From: Alistipes sp. CAG:831
GTDB taxonomy: Bacteria > Bacteroidota > Bacteroidia > Bacteroidales > UBA932
NCBI GenBank assembly: GCA_000432775.1
Contig: HF990344.1
Coordinates: forward strand, 1 to 15,004
DNA length: 15,004 bases
Direction of reading: 5' to 3'
Below are positions 1-7,302 of this stretch, one piece after another. The translations under genes and the position numbers were made by a program. The notes beneath the pieces are model-generated. The model was not told the DNA's origin. It saw only the letters and a list, made by a program, of their open reading frames with translations, and ran no database searches. The stretch's first letter is position 1. Each line of letters begins with the position of its first letter.

Positions 1-197
1 TTTCCGGATATTTTCACCATTTCCCACCTTCCGAAGGTGAGACGATCCTCGGGGTTTTCTGCACACCTTCCGAAGGTGGAATTGAGCAACGGCACCGACA
101 CAGCACGTACACAGCCGTTTCCGGATATTTTCACCATTTTCCACCTTCCGAAGGTGAGACGATTCTCGGGGTTTTCTACACACCTTCCAAAGGTGGG
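1..197. repeat. Two copies of an 80-bp repeat carrying CACCTTC/GAAGGTG dyads
   Basis: An approximately 80-bp segment at 1-80 recurs at 118-197 (period 117 bp) with only a few substitutions. Each copy contains two near-palindromes of the form CACCTTC-C-GAAGGTG: exact at 25-39, 64-78 and 142-156, and with one change at 181-195. The arms could form short hairpins or be bound as a dyad. The same arms, farther apart, make up the hairpins at 0.94-1.12, 1.87-2.05 and 9.13-9.65 kb, so this is probably a variant of the same family. The left edge is cut by the window. Confidence 0.8.
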
Positions 198-286
198 ATG
201 ATTTTGTCACATGTACATAACTATTCTGCTTAATAGTACGGCCTTTTCGATTCCCTCCAAGCCATTAATACATTTGCCAGAGAGCG

Positions 287-772
287 TTACCCCCTTCGTT
301 GAGCAGCCACCGCAACGATCACGCGGACAATCAGAACGACTGCCGCTATCACGATAAGAGCGAGGAGCACTAAGTAAATCCAGGACGGCATGGCCTGCGC
401 CTTTCCGAGAGCGACCGCCAGTCCGGAATTGGAGACGGACGAATGAAGCAGCATGCAGACAAAGCACAGGTGCGAGATAAAGTCCTTCACTGCGGAACTG
501 ACCCCTGGGGTAATCTTCGCCGGCTCCGGCTCCAACGTGTTCATCAATTGCGGAGCACGCTGACACGCCAAGAAGAACACATACGCAGCCGTGGCTATAA
601 CGCAGAGAATCAGCAGCGAAGTCATATTTCCCCAGCTGTCGGGCATCCCGTCTATACCGAAACGGGTAGGTATCCGCACACCATACAGCCTGTTCCAGAA
701 CAGCAGCGGATAGAAAGAGGTCAGCAGCACAGCCGCCGACACGATGTTGAATATCTTGCGTAACGATTTCAT
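287..772 (-). CDS. Small integral membrane protein with DUF1648 (SdpI N-terminal-like) motif
   Basis: The protein has 161 residues and no cleavable signal. Hydrophobic segments lie near residues 8-27, 50-69, 98-115 and 130-155, which suggests three or four membrane spans. Residues 32-48 read VRIPTRFGIDGMPDSWG, which matches the conserved I-P-x-x-F-x-x-x-G-x-P-D-x-W-G block of DUF1648. In Bacillus SdpI, that domain is the N-terminal part of an immunity and signalling protein. Here the conventional SdpI C-terminal domain is not evident, so immunity is only a possibility. It stands alone on the minus strand, flanked by repeats on both sides. The ATG at 770-772 begins just before the first membrane span and no better start was seen. 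A TAnnTTTG box (TAAATTTG) lies about 60 nt upstream on the minus strand. Function unknown. Confidence 0.8.
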   Translation of the reverse strand: MKSLRKIFNIVSAAVLLTSFYPLLFWNRLYGVRIPTRFGIDGMPDSWGNMTSLLILCVIATAAYVFFLACQRAPQLMNTLEPEPAKITPGVSSAVKDFISHLCFVCMLLHSSVSNSGLAVALGKAQAMPSWIYLVLLALIVIAAVVLIVRVIVAVAAQRRG

Positions 773-830
773 ATTTTGCTCAGGTTATAATATCTGTAAC
801 TCGAAATAATGTCTGCTACAAGCACTTGGG

Positions 831-838
831 CAAATTTA
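831..838 (-). promoter_or_regulatory. Possible -7 box for the DUF1648 gene
   Basis: On the minus strand this reads TAAATTTG, a full match to the Bacteroidota -7 consensus TAnnTTTG, about 60 nt upstream of the ATG at 772. No clear TTTG -33 element is seen at the usual distance, so the call is tentative. Confidence 0.35.
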
Positions 839-940
839 CGAAAATTTACGGAATATCCGCCTGATCACTTTCCGAATGTGGACTTCGGACCTTTTTGCGA
901 GCATTTTCGCCATGCTCTCAGCTTCGCCCCTTTCCTATAG

Positions 941-1119
941 CATTCCCGCCGGTATTCCTGATTCCGGTTGACTGGAAGGTGCAGGGGAAAGAGCCGTTTC
1001 TCCACCACCTTCTCGATTTCGTTATAAGCAGACACATCTCAGAGGCCTTTCTCACCGGACTGGCTTCGATTCCCCATCAAGAAGGTGCCGACAGAAGCCA
1101 CGTTTCTCCTACACCTTCT
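941..1119 (-). repeat. Inverted copy of the GAAGGTG hairpin module
   Basis: Read on the minus strand, 941-1059 is the same module as the tandem units at 9202-9625. It has a TAACGAA-TCGAGAAGGTGGTGG left part, a CACCTTCCAGTCAACCGGAA right part and an AATACCGGCGGGAATG tail. A second hairpin with arms GAAGGTG (1081-1087) and CACCTTC (1112-1118) follows. An open frame runs through here (895-1146) but it is repeat sequence, with no coding character or known protein similarity. Confidence 0.75.
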
Positions 1120-1190
1120 AATACAGACTTTTGTCTTTTCGCCTGACATTGACATAAAAGTCTAAGTTTTCATACACAGTCCTGCCATGC

Positions 1191-1690
1191 GGACACTCTA
1201 TCTCCAGTCTGCAATACCAATAATTCGCATAATATACTAATTTACAATGACATATCTCGCACTAAGGAAAAACAGACTCAATAGTGTTCTGAGACAGACA
1301 TATCTCAACACCTGCTTATGAAGGCACTGTAAGTATGGGCCGGCTTCAGCTCGATTTCGCTTCTCCTTTGAGTCTGTTAAGCAGCCATCCTTATAAGCGC
1401 ATGTACAACAATCACTTAAGCAAATTACTGCAAAACAGACAGAAGATGCACACCCCCAGTCTGTAATGCCTACAATCGTTGTAAAGCGCTAAACTTTAAC
1501 ACATTATCTCAAATAGGCCAAAACAGACTCAGAGGTGCATAAACGCAAAGATCTTTCAATACCTGCCCATAAAGGCCTGTGAGTGTGGATCAGGTTCAGC
1601 ACTTCGTTTCTCCTTTGAGTCTGTTCAGGAGTCATTCAGATAAGCATCTACACAACAGTTACTTATGCAAATTTTCACAAAAACAGACTG
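1191..1690. repeat. Two diverged ~250-bp tandem repeats with 10-bp inverted repeats inside
   Basis: Landmarks recur at 247-252 bp: CAGTCTG at 1205 and 1457, AACAGACTCA at 1271 and 1522, and TGAGTCTGTT at 1369 and 1616. Within each unit, AACAGACTCA and TGAGTCTGTT are perfect 10-bp inverted repeats enclosing roughly 85-90 bp. The spacers align but are clearly diverged, so the duplication is old or has been copied repeatedly. No open frame of interest overlaps. The bounding heptamer (CAGACTG/CAGTCTG) links it to the 152-bp repeats. Confidence 0.7.
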
Positions 1691-1843
1691 TAAGAATGAG
1701 ATTCCCTCACCCCCCTCTACAAACACCTCTGGCCCCTATTTTTGAAATCGCTGTCTAGGACACACCCAGTGTCTGTTTTCCGCAAAACCCGTTTAAACAT
1801 CTTTCACTCAACGGAATAACAAAGGATCTTTCGCTACAGACTG
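1684..1843. repeat. 152-bp CAGACTG-bounded repeat, copy A
   Basis: This segment runs from CAGACTG at 1684 to CAGACTG at 1837. Shared landmarks with the copies at 6931-7240 include CACCTCTGGCCC(C/T)TATTTTTGAAA at 1724-1746, TCTGTTTTcCGCAAAA near 1772-1787, a TCAACGgAATA stretch near 1808, and the terminal TACAGACTGAAA. It is non-coding and in the same orientation as the copies 5 kb away. Confidence 0.75.
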
Positions 1844-1867
1844 AAAGATTCGTCCCCTTCATAAAGT

Positions 1868-2048
1868 ATTCCCGCCGATATTCATGATTCCGGTTGACTG
1901 GAAGGTGGTGGCGAAAGGCCGTTTCTCCCGGCACCTTCCGGACGGGAATCCTGGGCAGGGGTGGTGAGATAACCCCCTGAGACCTGTTGGATTATAACGA
2001 ATTCGAGAAGGTGGTGGAGAGACCGCTCTTTCCCCTGCACCTTCCGGA
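1868..2048. repeat. Paired GAAGGTG hairpin module (BIME-like)
   Basis: There are two imperfect hairpins. The first has arms GAAGGTG 1901-1907 and CACCTTC 1932-1938, and the second GAAGGTG 2007-2013 and CACCTTC 2038-2044. They are separated by a spacer with GGGCAGGGGTGGTGAGA. The right part is collinear with 9140-9281, while the left flank (ATTCCCGCCG...GGTTGACTG) is an inverted partial copy. The module ends about 60 bp before the promoter of the DUF2975-like gene. Confidence 0.75.
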
Positions 2049-2104
2049 TGATGTAGGAAAAGAAGGAAAGAAAGACGGAACATTCAGAAAAATTTCAATT
2101 TTTA

Positions 2105-2132
2105 TTGTTTTTCGATAAAATCACTATATTTG
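2105..2132 (+). promoter_or_regulatory. Bacteroidota-type promoter for the DUF2975/XRE pair
   Basis: The -7 box TATATTTG at 2125-2132 matches TAnnTTTG exactly. A TTG at 2105-2107 may be the -33 element, although the 17-nt spacing is slightly short. The predicted leader to the ATG at 2165 is about 25 nt. Confidence 0.6.
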
Positions 2133-2164
2133 CATATCGATTAACAATAAAAATTTACCGAATT

Positions 2165-2644
2165 ATGAAAAGAAGCACAAGAATTCTGTTAATAGCGGTG
2201 ACCGTTCTGGTCTGCCTGATATGCCTGAGCAACGCGGTGTACATCATCATTCAGGGCGGCGGCATGGCCGGGCTGTACGGAGTGAACATGGAACGGGCGC
2301 AGTGGAATCAGGAGGTCCTCGGCCTGCAGCGCTTTATCTTCTGGGGCTGGCTGACGGCCGGACTGGTATTCGATGCCCTGCTGGCCGTGTTCATGATCCG
2401 CTCGCTGCTGGCTGTCCGCTCCGGGATTCTCTTTCCGAAAGCCAACACGTTTCTTCTGATGGCAGCCTCAGCCGTCAATCTCGTCTACAACATCTGTCAC
2501 TCCAATATCGGCATCGTGCTCCATTCCGAAAAGCTGTTCACTATCGACAATGCCGACCTGCTCCTGCCGCTGATACTCCTGGCATTCTCCCTCATCTACT
2601 GTATCGCCGTAAGAATCAGCGAGGAGAACAAGCTGACTATCTAA
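2165..2644 (+). CDS. DUF2975-like four-span membrane protein
   Basis: The protein is 159 residues when started at the ATG at 2165. The open frame extends 20 codons further upstream, but that stretch contains the promoter box and encodes no convincing signal, so 2165 is preferred. Membrane spans lie near residues 7-30, 57-79, 95-112 and 130-149. The block GILFPKAN at 87-94 and the C-terminal tail ending EENKLTI resemble the DUF2975 family, which ends in similar acidic, E-N-x-L-T-I-like tails just before a partner regulator gene. The XRE gene follows 12 nt later, the usual DUF2975/YozG arrangement. In that arrangement the membrane protein is thought to work with the regulator, but the signal is not known. 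The family call rests on motif and context only. Confidence 0.75.
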   Translation: MKRSTRILLIAVTVLVCLICLSNAVYIIIQGGGMAGLYGVNMERAQWNQEVLGLQRFIFWGWLTAGLVFDALLAVFMIRSLLAVRSGILFPKANTFLLMAASAVNLVYNICHSNIGIVLHSEKLFTIDNADLLLPLILLAFSLIYCIAVRISEENKLTI

Positions 2645-2656
2645 AAAACAAATATC

Positions 2657-2875
2657 ATGGCAATAATCGTAAACATAGACATAATGCTCGCCCGCCGCAA
2701 GATGTCCTCCGGCGAGCTGGCCGCAAAAGTCGGCATCACCCCCGCAAACCTCTCGATACTCAAGACCGGCAAGGCCCGGGCCATCCGCTTCACCACCCTA
2801 GGGGCCCTCTGCCGCGCCCTCGACTGCCAGCCGGGCGACATCCTCGAATACCGCGCGGAAAGTTCGAAAGAGTGA
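2657..2875 (+). CDS. Small XRE-family regulator, YozG-like
   Basis: This 72-residue protein is almost entirely a helix-turn-helix of the Cro/C1 type. Residues 18-40 (S-x-E-L-A-x-K-V-G-I-T-x-A-N-L-S-x-L-K-x-G-K) form the HTH core. The segment F-T-T-L-x-A-L-C-R-A-L-D-C-x-P-G-D-I-L at 45-63 is the typical ending of YozG-like regulators, which have a minimal DNA-binding domain and no sensor domain. It starts 12 nt after the membrane-protein gene and is almost certainly cotranscribed and translationally linked with it. It probably binds its own promoter region, perhaps near 2105-2160, but no clear dyad was identified there. The target genes beyond the operon are unknown; the downstream S41 genes are separated by only 45 nt and could be read through. 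Confidence 0.88.
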   Translation: MAIIVNIDIMLARRKMSSGELAAKVGITPANLSILKTGKARAIRFTTLGALCRALDCQPGDILEYRAESSKE

Positions 2876-2891
2876 AACGCAAATAATAGTT

Positions 2892-2917
2892 AAAACTTCA
2901 CGTCAAAACTTCACGTC
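2892..2917 (+). repeat. Perfect 13-bp tandem duplication upstream of the first S41 gene
   Basis: AAAACTTCACGTC occurs at 2892-2904 and immediately again at 2905-2917, three bases before the ATG at 2921. It could be replication slippage or a tandem binding site. No TAnnTTTG box lies in the short gap between the regulator and the peptidase gene. Confidence 0.9.
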
Positions 2918-2920
2918 CCC

Positions 2921-4609
2921 ATGTACCGCCGAACAAAGCACTGCACCATGAGCACAAAGCACAGCAATCACCACGATCTGTTCCCTGGGTTCAAATCCCC
3001 CTCTTTCCGCAAAATGCACCTTTATCACGTTATCACGGCACTTTTCATAATCCTATTCCTCACCGGCCCTTGCTTCCAGTCCGCTGCCCACCCTGCCGCC
3101 AAAGGCACTGCAGCACATAAAAGCGACCTCCATGCCCTCACCCGCATCACCGGCATCGTCCGCTACTACTCCCCGAACCCGTACACCGCCGGCTGGGACA
3201 GCTTCGACTGGTTCTTCATCGAATACTCCCGCTTCAAGGCATTGGAACAGGGGCAGACGCTGGAAACGGTGCTGCAGCCCTACATCGAGGTGCTGGCCCC
3301 GGACGCAACCCTAAGCCGGCAGCCGCAGCCGGGTACACGCACACTTGCGGACGGCCTCCAGACAGAGGAGTACCGCTACTGGCTGTACCACGGCAGCGGG
3401 GAAGTGCAGATTCCCTCCTATGCGCGGATTTTCATGAAAGAGCTGCGGGACTACCGCCCGTTCTATAGGGAATTGGTACAATGCACACCCTCCCCCGCTC
3501 CGGAATTGCCCCGCCCCGACTCCATCTACTCCTTCCGCGTCAGCGACAGCCTCTGGCTGAACCTCCCCCTTGCGGAGAGCGCCGCCGCATTTTCAAAGAA
3601 AGCCACGGCAGAACTCCGCAAAAGCGCTGAAAGACAATGGAAACAGGCCCTCCGCTTCCACGGAGGCAACAGGCGCAGGCAGCTGCAGGGGATATTGGGC
3701 GAAAAGGCCTTCCGCATGGCGGACATCGCGGCAAGGTGGAACATCGTCCAGCATTTCTACCCCTACCACGAGGAGGACGGCCTGCAGTGGGAGACCCACC
3801 TTCCGGAAATGATCGAGGCGGTGGACACCCTGAAGAACGGCATACTGTCGCGGGAGGACATTCTCACCTACCGTGAGGCTGTGATCAGGACAATGGGGCC
3901 GGTCCGGGACGCGCATCTCGACATCTCCGCCTCCCTCCACCCGGGATTCGGCATTGTCTCATACTACCTTGCGGAAGCAAACACGACGGCCACTCCGGCT
4001 GCGGACACCGCCGGCACGGAAGCGGAGGTCAGGGCGGAGGTCATCGACAGCATCCTGATATTCAATCCCTCCCTGACCATGGATTGCTATGAGGAATTCC
4101 TTCCATATCTGGACTCCATCATTGCCGGAGAGTACCGCGCGGTGGCATTTGACCTGAGGGAATATCCCGCACTGGACTTCGACCGCGTCCTGGCCCACCT
4201 GACGGACTCGGCCCTGAACACCGCCCCGCTCTTCCACACCCCGCTGTCCTGCTTCCCGAACCGGATGCACCTGCGCTGGGACAGCCGCGATGATTTCGTC
4301 CGGCCTGCGACACCCCGCATTGACCTGCCCGTGTACTTTCTCTGCGGCCCTGAAAGCATGAGCTGGTGCGAGACCGTCCTCATGCTGGTCAAGGGCTACG
4401 GCCTCGGCACAGTCATCGGCTCGTCCACCACCGGCACCAACGGCGACGCCAGCACCTTCCCGCTCCCCGCATTCCCCTTCCGGATGACCGCTATCAAGGC
4501 CGTCAACCTCGACGGCAGCAGGCATCACGGGACAGGGGTGCAGCCGGATATCCCGGCCGGAATCGGGGGCTATGAGGATGCGGTCAGAATTATTGAAGAC
4601 CTACTTTAA
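2921..4609 (+). CDS. Exported S41-family peptidase, PDZ-less short form
   Basis: The reading frame encodes 562 residues from 2921. In-frame ATGs at 2948 and 3014 are alternatives. The 3014 start puts MHLYHVITALFIILFLTG first, a plausible signal-peptide core ending in QSAA, whereas the longer starts add a basic stretch. Residues 75-85 (I-T-G-I-V-R-Y-Y-S-P) and 272-283 (R-W-N-I-V-Q-H-F-Y-P-Y) are the paired helical-module motifs of Bacteroidota S41 proteins. The catalytic region is E-S-M-S-W-C-E at 478-484, with Ser481 as the likely nucleophile, followed by G-S-S-T-T-G-T-N-G-D and a C-terminal G-T-G-V-Q-P-D-I. The PDZ-like segment and N-terminal sandwich domain of its downstream paralogue are absent. 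The composition is visibly more GC-rich than that gene, and it forms an operon with it (6-nt gap). Substrate unknown; activity is not certain because the motif is divergent. Confidence 0.8.
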   Translation: MYRRTKHCTMSTKHSNHHDLFPGFKSPSFRKMHLYHVITALFIILFLTGPCFQSAAHPAAKGTAAHKSDLHALTRITGIVRYYSPNPYTAGWDSFDWFFIEYSRFKALEQGQTLETVLQPYIEVLAPDATLSRQPQPGTRTLADGLQTEEYRYWLYHGSGEVQIPSYARIFMKELRDYRPFYRELVQCTPSPAPELPRPDSIYSFRVSDSLWLNLPLAESAAAFSKKATAELRKSAERQWKQALRFHGGNRRRQLQGILGEKAFRMADIAARWNIVQHFYPYHEEDGLQWETHLPEMIEAVDTLKNGILSREDILTYREAVIRTMGPVRDAHLDISASLHPGFGIVSYYLAEANTTATPAADTAGTEAEVRAEVIDSILIFNPSLTMDCYEEFLPYLDSIIAGEYRAVAFDLREYPALDFDRVLAHLTDSALNTAPLFHTPLSCFPNRMHLRWDSRDDFVRPATPRIDLPVYFLCGPESMSWCETVLMLVKGYGLGTVIGSSTTGTNGDASTFPLPAFPFRMTAIKAVNLDGSRHHGTGVQPDIPAGIGGYEDAVRIIEDLL

Positions 4610-4615
4610 CTGCCC

Positions 4616-6838
4616 ATGAAGTTTCCGGTTCTATATCTGCTCTCACTCTGCATCTGTTGTTTTCCGGCCATAGGGCAAAGCTTTCATGCGGCAGATTTCC
4701 GGAGCACGTCCACCCTCCCGCCCTCTGCCTGGGAATGGTTGCGGGATACTGTTTCCTCATCATTGGATACAGGCATACTGTTCAATAACCGCCCGGCACT
4801 GAGGCTGTCCGGATTCTATCCGTCGGCCGGAATTTCAGGAAAGGTAAATGCCCGTCGCGGAGAGATGCGTGTCAGCGGGAGCATCCGCATTGACTCGCTT
4901 GACGGAGAAGTGGATATCGCTGTAAGATTATGGGACAATCCCGCCCGCAGAAAAACACAGCATATTGCAGAATTTCACCACGTCCTTTCCTCCGTTTCTT
5001 CCAGGATGTGGCAGGAGTTCCGGCTGGAGGTTCCGCTGTGCAGACAGGCTGATGTGTTCGACTGTGAGGTAAGTATAAAGGGAACGGGGAAAATATGGAT
5101 AGGAGGAATGAATGTGCTGTTTCCTTCAACCGAGGAAGTCATGACCATCAATACCGATAAGAAAATACCACGCCTTACAAATATCAGGCACAGCGGAGTT
5201 TTTCTTGCTGACCCAGAACTGTCCCCGGCACAGGTGGAAAATCTTATCGTCCTGGGAAAAGTCTGGGGCTTCCTGAAATATTTTCACCCGGCTGTCAGAG
5301 AAGGATGCATGGACTGGGACAGGGAACTATTCAGGATGATTCCGATAGTCCTGGATGCCGGGCCGGCTCAGCGGAACAGCACTCTGGCAGAATGGTGCCG
5401 CAATCTCGGAAACATCCGGACATCTGAGGATACTGTATGGATATCATCCTGCGATGCACTCAGATGGATATTTGACGAATCCGTACTGGGCCGGGAACTT
5501 TCCGTCATCCTTAGAAGGATCGCGGCAGCCAAGCGCAGCCCCTGGTGCCGATATCTGTATCAGGTTCCGTATATTCAAACCCTTGAAGACCGCAATGAGA
5601 GGGATTATCCGAGCATGTCTTTCGATGATGCCGGGGTCAAACTGCTGGCTGTCTTCCGTATATGGAACTATGTACAGTATTTCTACCCCTACAGGCAACT
5701 GGCCGACTGCCCATGGGAAGAAGTGCTCCTTTATGCCGTACCGGCCATGATGCAGGTATCCGACCGGGAAAGTTACGGAAATGCACTCAGTTCCATAGCC
5801 GTTTATACCGATGACTCGCACACCTATGCCGCATATATGCCGGGTGGATTTCTACGGCAACTGATAAGGACAGCCGCTGTCCCCGATGACATGAAGTATG
5901 CAGCCCCGTTCATTTCCACGATATATGCCGACGGAAAATACATTGTTACATGGACTTGCCGCTCCGATACCGGTGACCTGCAGCGCGGCGATGCTGTCAT
6001 TGCAGTAAATGGCGAGTCAATTTCTGCCTTTATTGAGAGAAAGGGCAAACTGATTGCAGCCTCCAACCCCGGCTGCATTCAGCGCGACATGGCCATGAGC
6101 ATCTCATTTTCCGCCCGGAAAAACGCAGTCTACACTGTAATCCGTGACGGAGACACCTTGACTCTCAAACCCGCGATGATGTCTTTCAGGAAATTCCGCA
6201 AAGCATTGTACTCCAGCGGAATAAGGCAGTCCACCCTGACATGGTTCAGAGGGAAGGAACTCCAGCCTTTCGATGTAATTGATGACTCGACCGCCTACAT
6301 CCATACAGAAGACATATCCGTGTATGATTTCCGAAAATGCCTGAAATACGACAAGCTTATAGTCGACCTGCGGAACTATCCTATGAATGCAGCGCAGATG
6401 TGGCTGATGTCCCTTTTGCCCTCATCCAGCCCTATAGCACTTGCCGTCACACCGGACATCCTGCGGCCCGGCCTGTTCACCCGCCGTATTTCCGACATGA
6501 CCGGACGCGGACGCAACTACAGCCCGGACAGGAGAATCGTGCTGCTGGTAGACAGCCGGACCCAAAGTGCGTCCGAATACCTCGTAATGCAGATGCAGCG
6601 TTCTCCGCAAGTCACGACAGTCGGCAGTACGACCGCAGGAGCCGACGGCAATGTGATCCGGCTTTCCCTGCCTGGAGACTTTGTCTTCCAAATCGGTGGT
6701 GCAGGAGTCGAATACCCGGACGGAGGACAGTGCCAGCGCTGCGGTATACAGATTGACCACCTTGTTCCACAGAAGGTTGGTGATATCGCAGCCGGCACCG
6801 ATACACAGATAGAATATGCGCTGAATCTTTTGAAGTAG
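4616..6838 (+). CDS. Exported S41-family peptidase with PDZ-like domain
   Basis: This 740-residue protein has a signal peptide (MKFPVLYLLSLCICCFPAIG) with probable cleavage near residue 20. Residues about 22-170 look like a beta-rich jelly-roll or galactose-binding-like domain. Helical modules carry V-W-G-F-L-K-Y-F-H-P (216-225) and I-W-N-Y-V-Q-Y-F-Y-P-Y (about 349-359). A PDZ-like segment around 435-505 includes L-x-R-G-D-A-V-I-A-V-N-G. The peptidase core has S-R-T-Q-S-A-S-E at 647-654, in which Ser651 aligns with the S41 nucleophile. It is followed by G-S-T-T-A-G-A-D-G-N and G-V-E-Y-P-D-G-G. A CtpA-style lysine is not evident about 25 residues later, which fits the tricorn-like rather than CtpA branch. 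It presumably cleaves peptides in the periplasm or at the cell surface; the target is unknown. It is cotranscribed with the preceding paralogue. Confidence 0.9.
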   Translation: MKFPVLYLLSLCICCFPAIGQSFHAADFRSTSTLPPSAWEWLRDTVSSSLDTGILFNNRPALRLSGFYPSAGISGKVNARRGEMRVSGSIRIDSLDGEVDIAVRLWDNPARRKTQHIAEFHHVLSSVSSRMWQEFRLEVPLCRQADVFDCEVSIKGTGKIWIGGMNVLFPSTEEVMTINTDKKIPRLTNIRHSGVFLADPELSPAQVENLIVLGKVWGFLKYFHPAVREGCMDWDRELFRMIPIVLDAGPAQRNSTLAEWCRNLGNIRTSEDTVWISSCDALRWIFDESVLGRELSVILRRIAAAKRSPWCRYLYQVPYIQTLEDRNERDYPSMSFDDAGVKLLAVFRIWNYVQYFYPYRQLADCPWEEVLLYAVPAMMQVSDRESYGNALSSIAVYTDDSHTYAAYMPGGFLRQLIRTAAVPDDMKYAAPFISTIYADGKYIVTWTCRSDTGDLQRGDAVIAVNGESISAFIERKGKLIAASNPGCIQRDMAMSISFSARKNAVYTVIRDGDTLTLKPAMMSFRKFRKALYSSGIRQSTLTWFRGKELQPFDVIDDSTAYIHTEDISVYDFRKCLKYDKLIVDLRNYPMNAAQMWLMSLLPSSSPIALAVTPDILRPGLFTRRISDMTGRGRNYSPDRRIVLLVDSRTQSASEYLVMQMQRSPQVTTVGSTTAGADGNVIRLSLPGDFVFQIGGAGVEYPDGGQCQRCGIQIDHLVPQKVGDIAAGTDTQIEYALNLLK

Positions 6839-6930
6839 TAGAATTGTTTCGACATCCTTCCACCCTATCTGTTTTCACAAGCATCATGTATCTTAGTAAA
6901 ATTCAGACGGTTATCAGATTCACGCTGCTA
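6839..6930. other. Gap after the S41 operon, no gene seen
   Basis: This is AT-richer sequence between the stop codon of the S41 gene and the repeat pair. Neither an open frame nor a clear hairpin with a T-run was found. Confidence 0.5.
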
Positions 6931-7240
6931 CAGACTGATTGACACAAAACCTTCTCGCCCCCATCACAGATACCTTTGAGGCATATTTTAAGCATAGCAG
7001 CCCGTAACACACCTCACAGTCTGTTTTCGCAAAACTTACATATACTACTTTTAATCAACGAAATAGCGGAAACTATTTCTTACAGACTGAAAAGATAAAA
7101 ATCACCTCACCCACGCTACAGACACCTCTGGCCCTTATTTTTGAAACCGTAACTTGCAATGCACCATGTATCTGTTTTTGCAAAATTCACATAAATTCCT
7201 CTCAATCAACGAAGTAGGAAAAAGAATTCATTACAGATTG
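6931..7240. repeat. 152-bp CAGACTG-bounded repeats, copies B and C in tandem
   Basis: Copy B runs from CAGACTG at 6931 to CAGACTG at 7083, and copy C from 7083 to CAGATTG at 7234. Unit lengths are 152 and 151 bp, and copy A (1684-1837) is 153 bp. Shared landmarks are ACCT(C/T)TG at 6972 and 7124, (T)CTGTTTT-CGCAAAA at 7020 and 7171, a TCAACGAAATAG-like block at 7058 and 7205, and TACAGA(C/T)TGAAAAGAT at the end. The copies are diverged but align over their whole length. They lie between two convergent operons and contain no credible gene. Confidence 0.8.
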
Positions 7241-7284
7241 AAAAGATGTGGAAGAGAAGAATAGAAGACTGCGCCAAGACTGCT

Positions 7285-7302
7285 GCTACTGCCGGCAGTA
7301 GC
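7285..7302. terminator. 18-bp perfect palindrome spanning the ABC ATPase stop codon
   Basis: GCTACTGCCGGCAGTAGC is a perfect inverted repeat containing the TAG stop of the minus-strand ATPase gene. It could form an 8-9 bp stem at the 3' end of the operon transcript. No T-run follows, so its role as a terminator is unproven; it could instead stabilise the 3' end or bind a protein. Confidence 0.4.

Noticed and set aside
895..1146. An 83-codon open frame on the plus strand in the repeat region
   Set aside because: It lies entirely on an inverted copy of the hairpin repeat plus flanking sequence, has no recognisable protein features, and similar frames appear by chance in other repeat copies.
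1268..1690. Insertion sequence or transposase remnant
   Set aside because: Inverted repeats are present, but no open frame with transposase motifs lies between or near them; a non-autonomous element remains possible and is reported as a finding only.
2105..2164. 20-residue extension of the DUF2975-like protein
   Set aside because: The segment holds the TATATTTG promoter box and is AT-rich; starting at 2165 gives a normal basic N terminus followed by the first membrane span.
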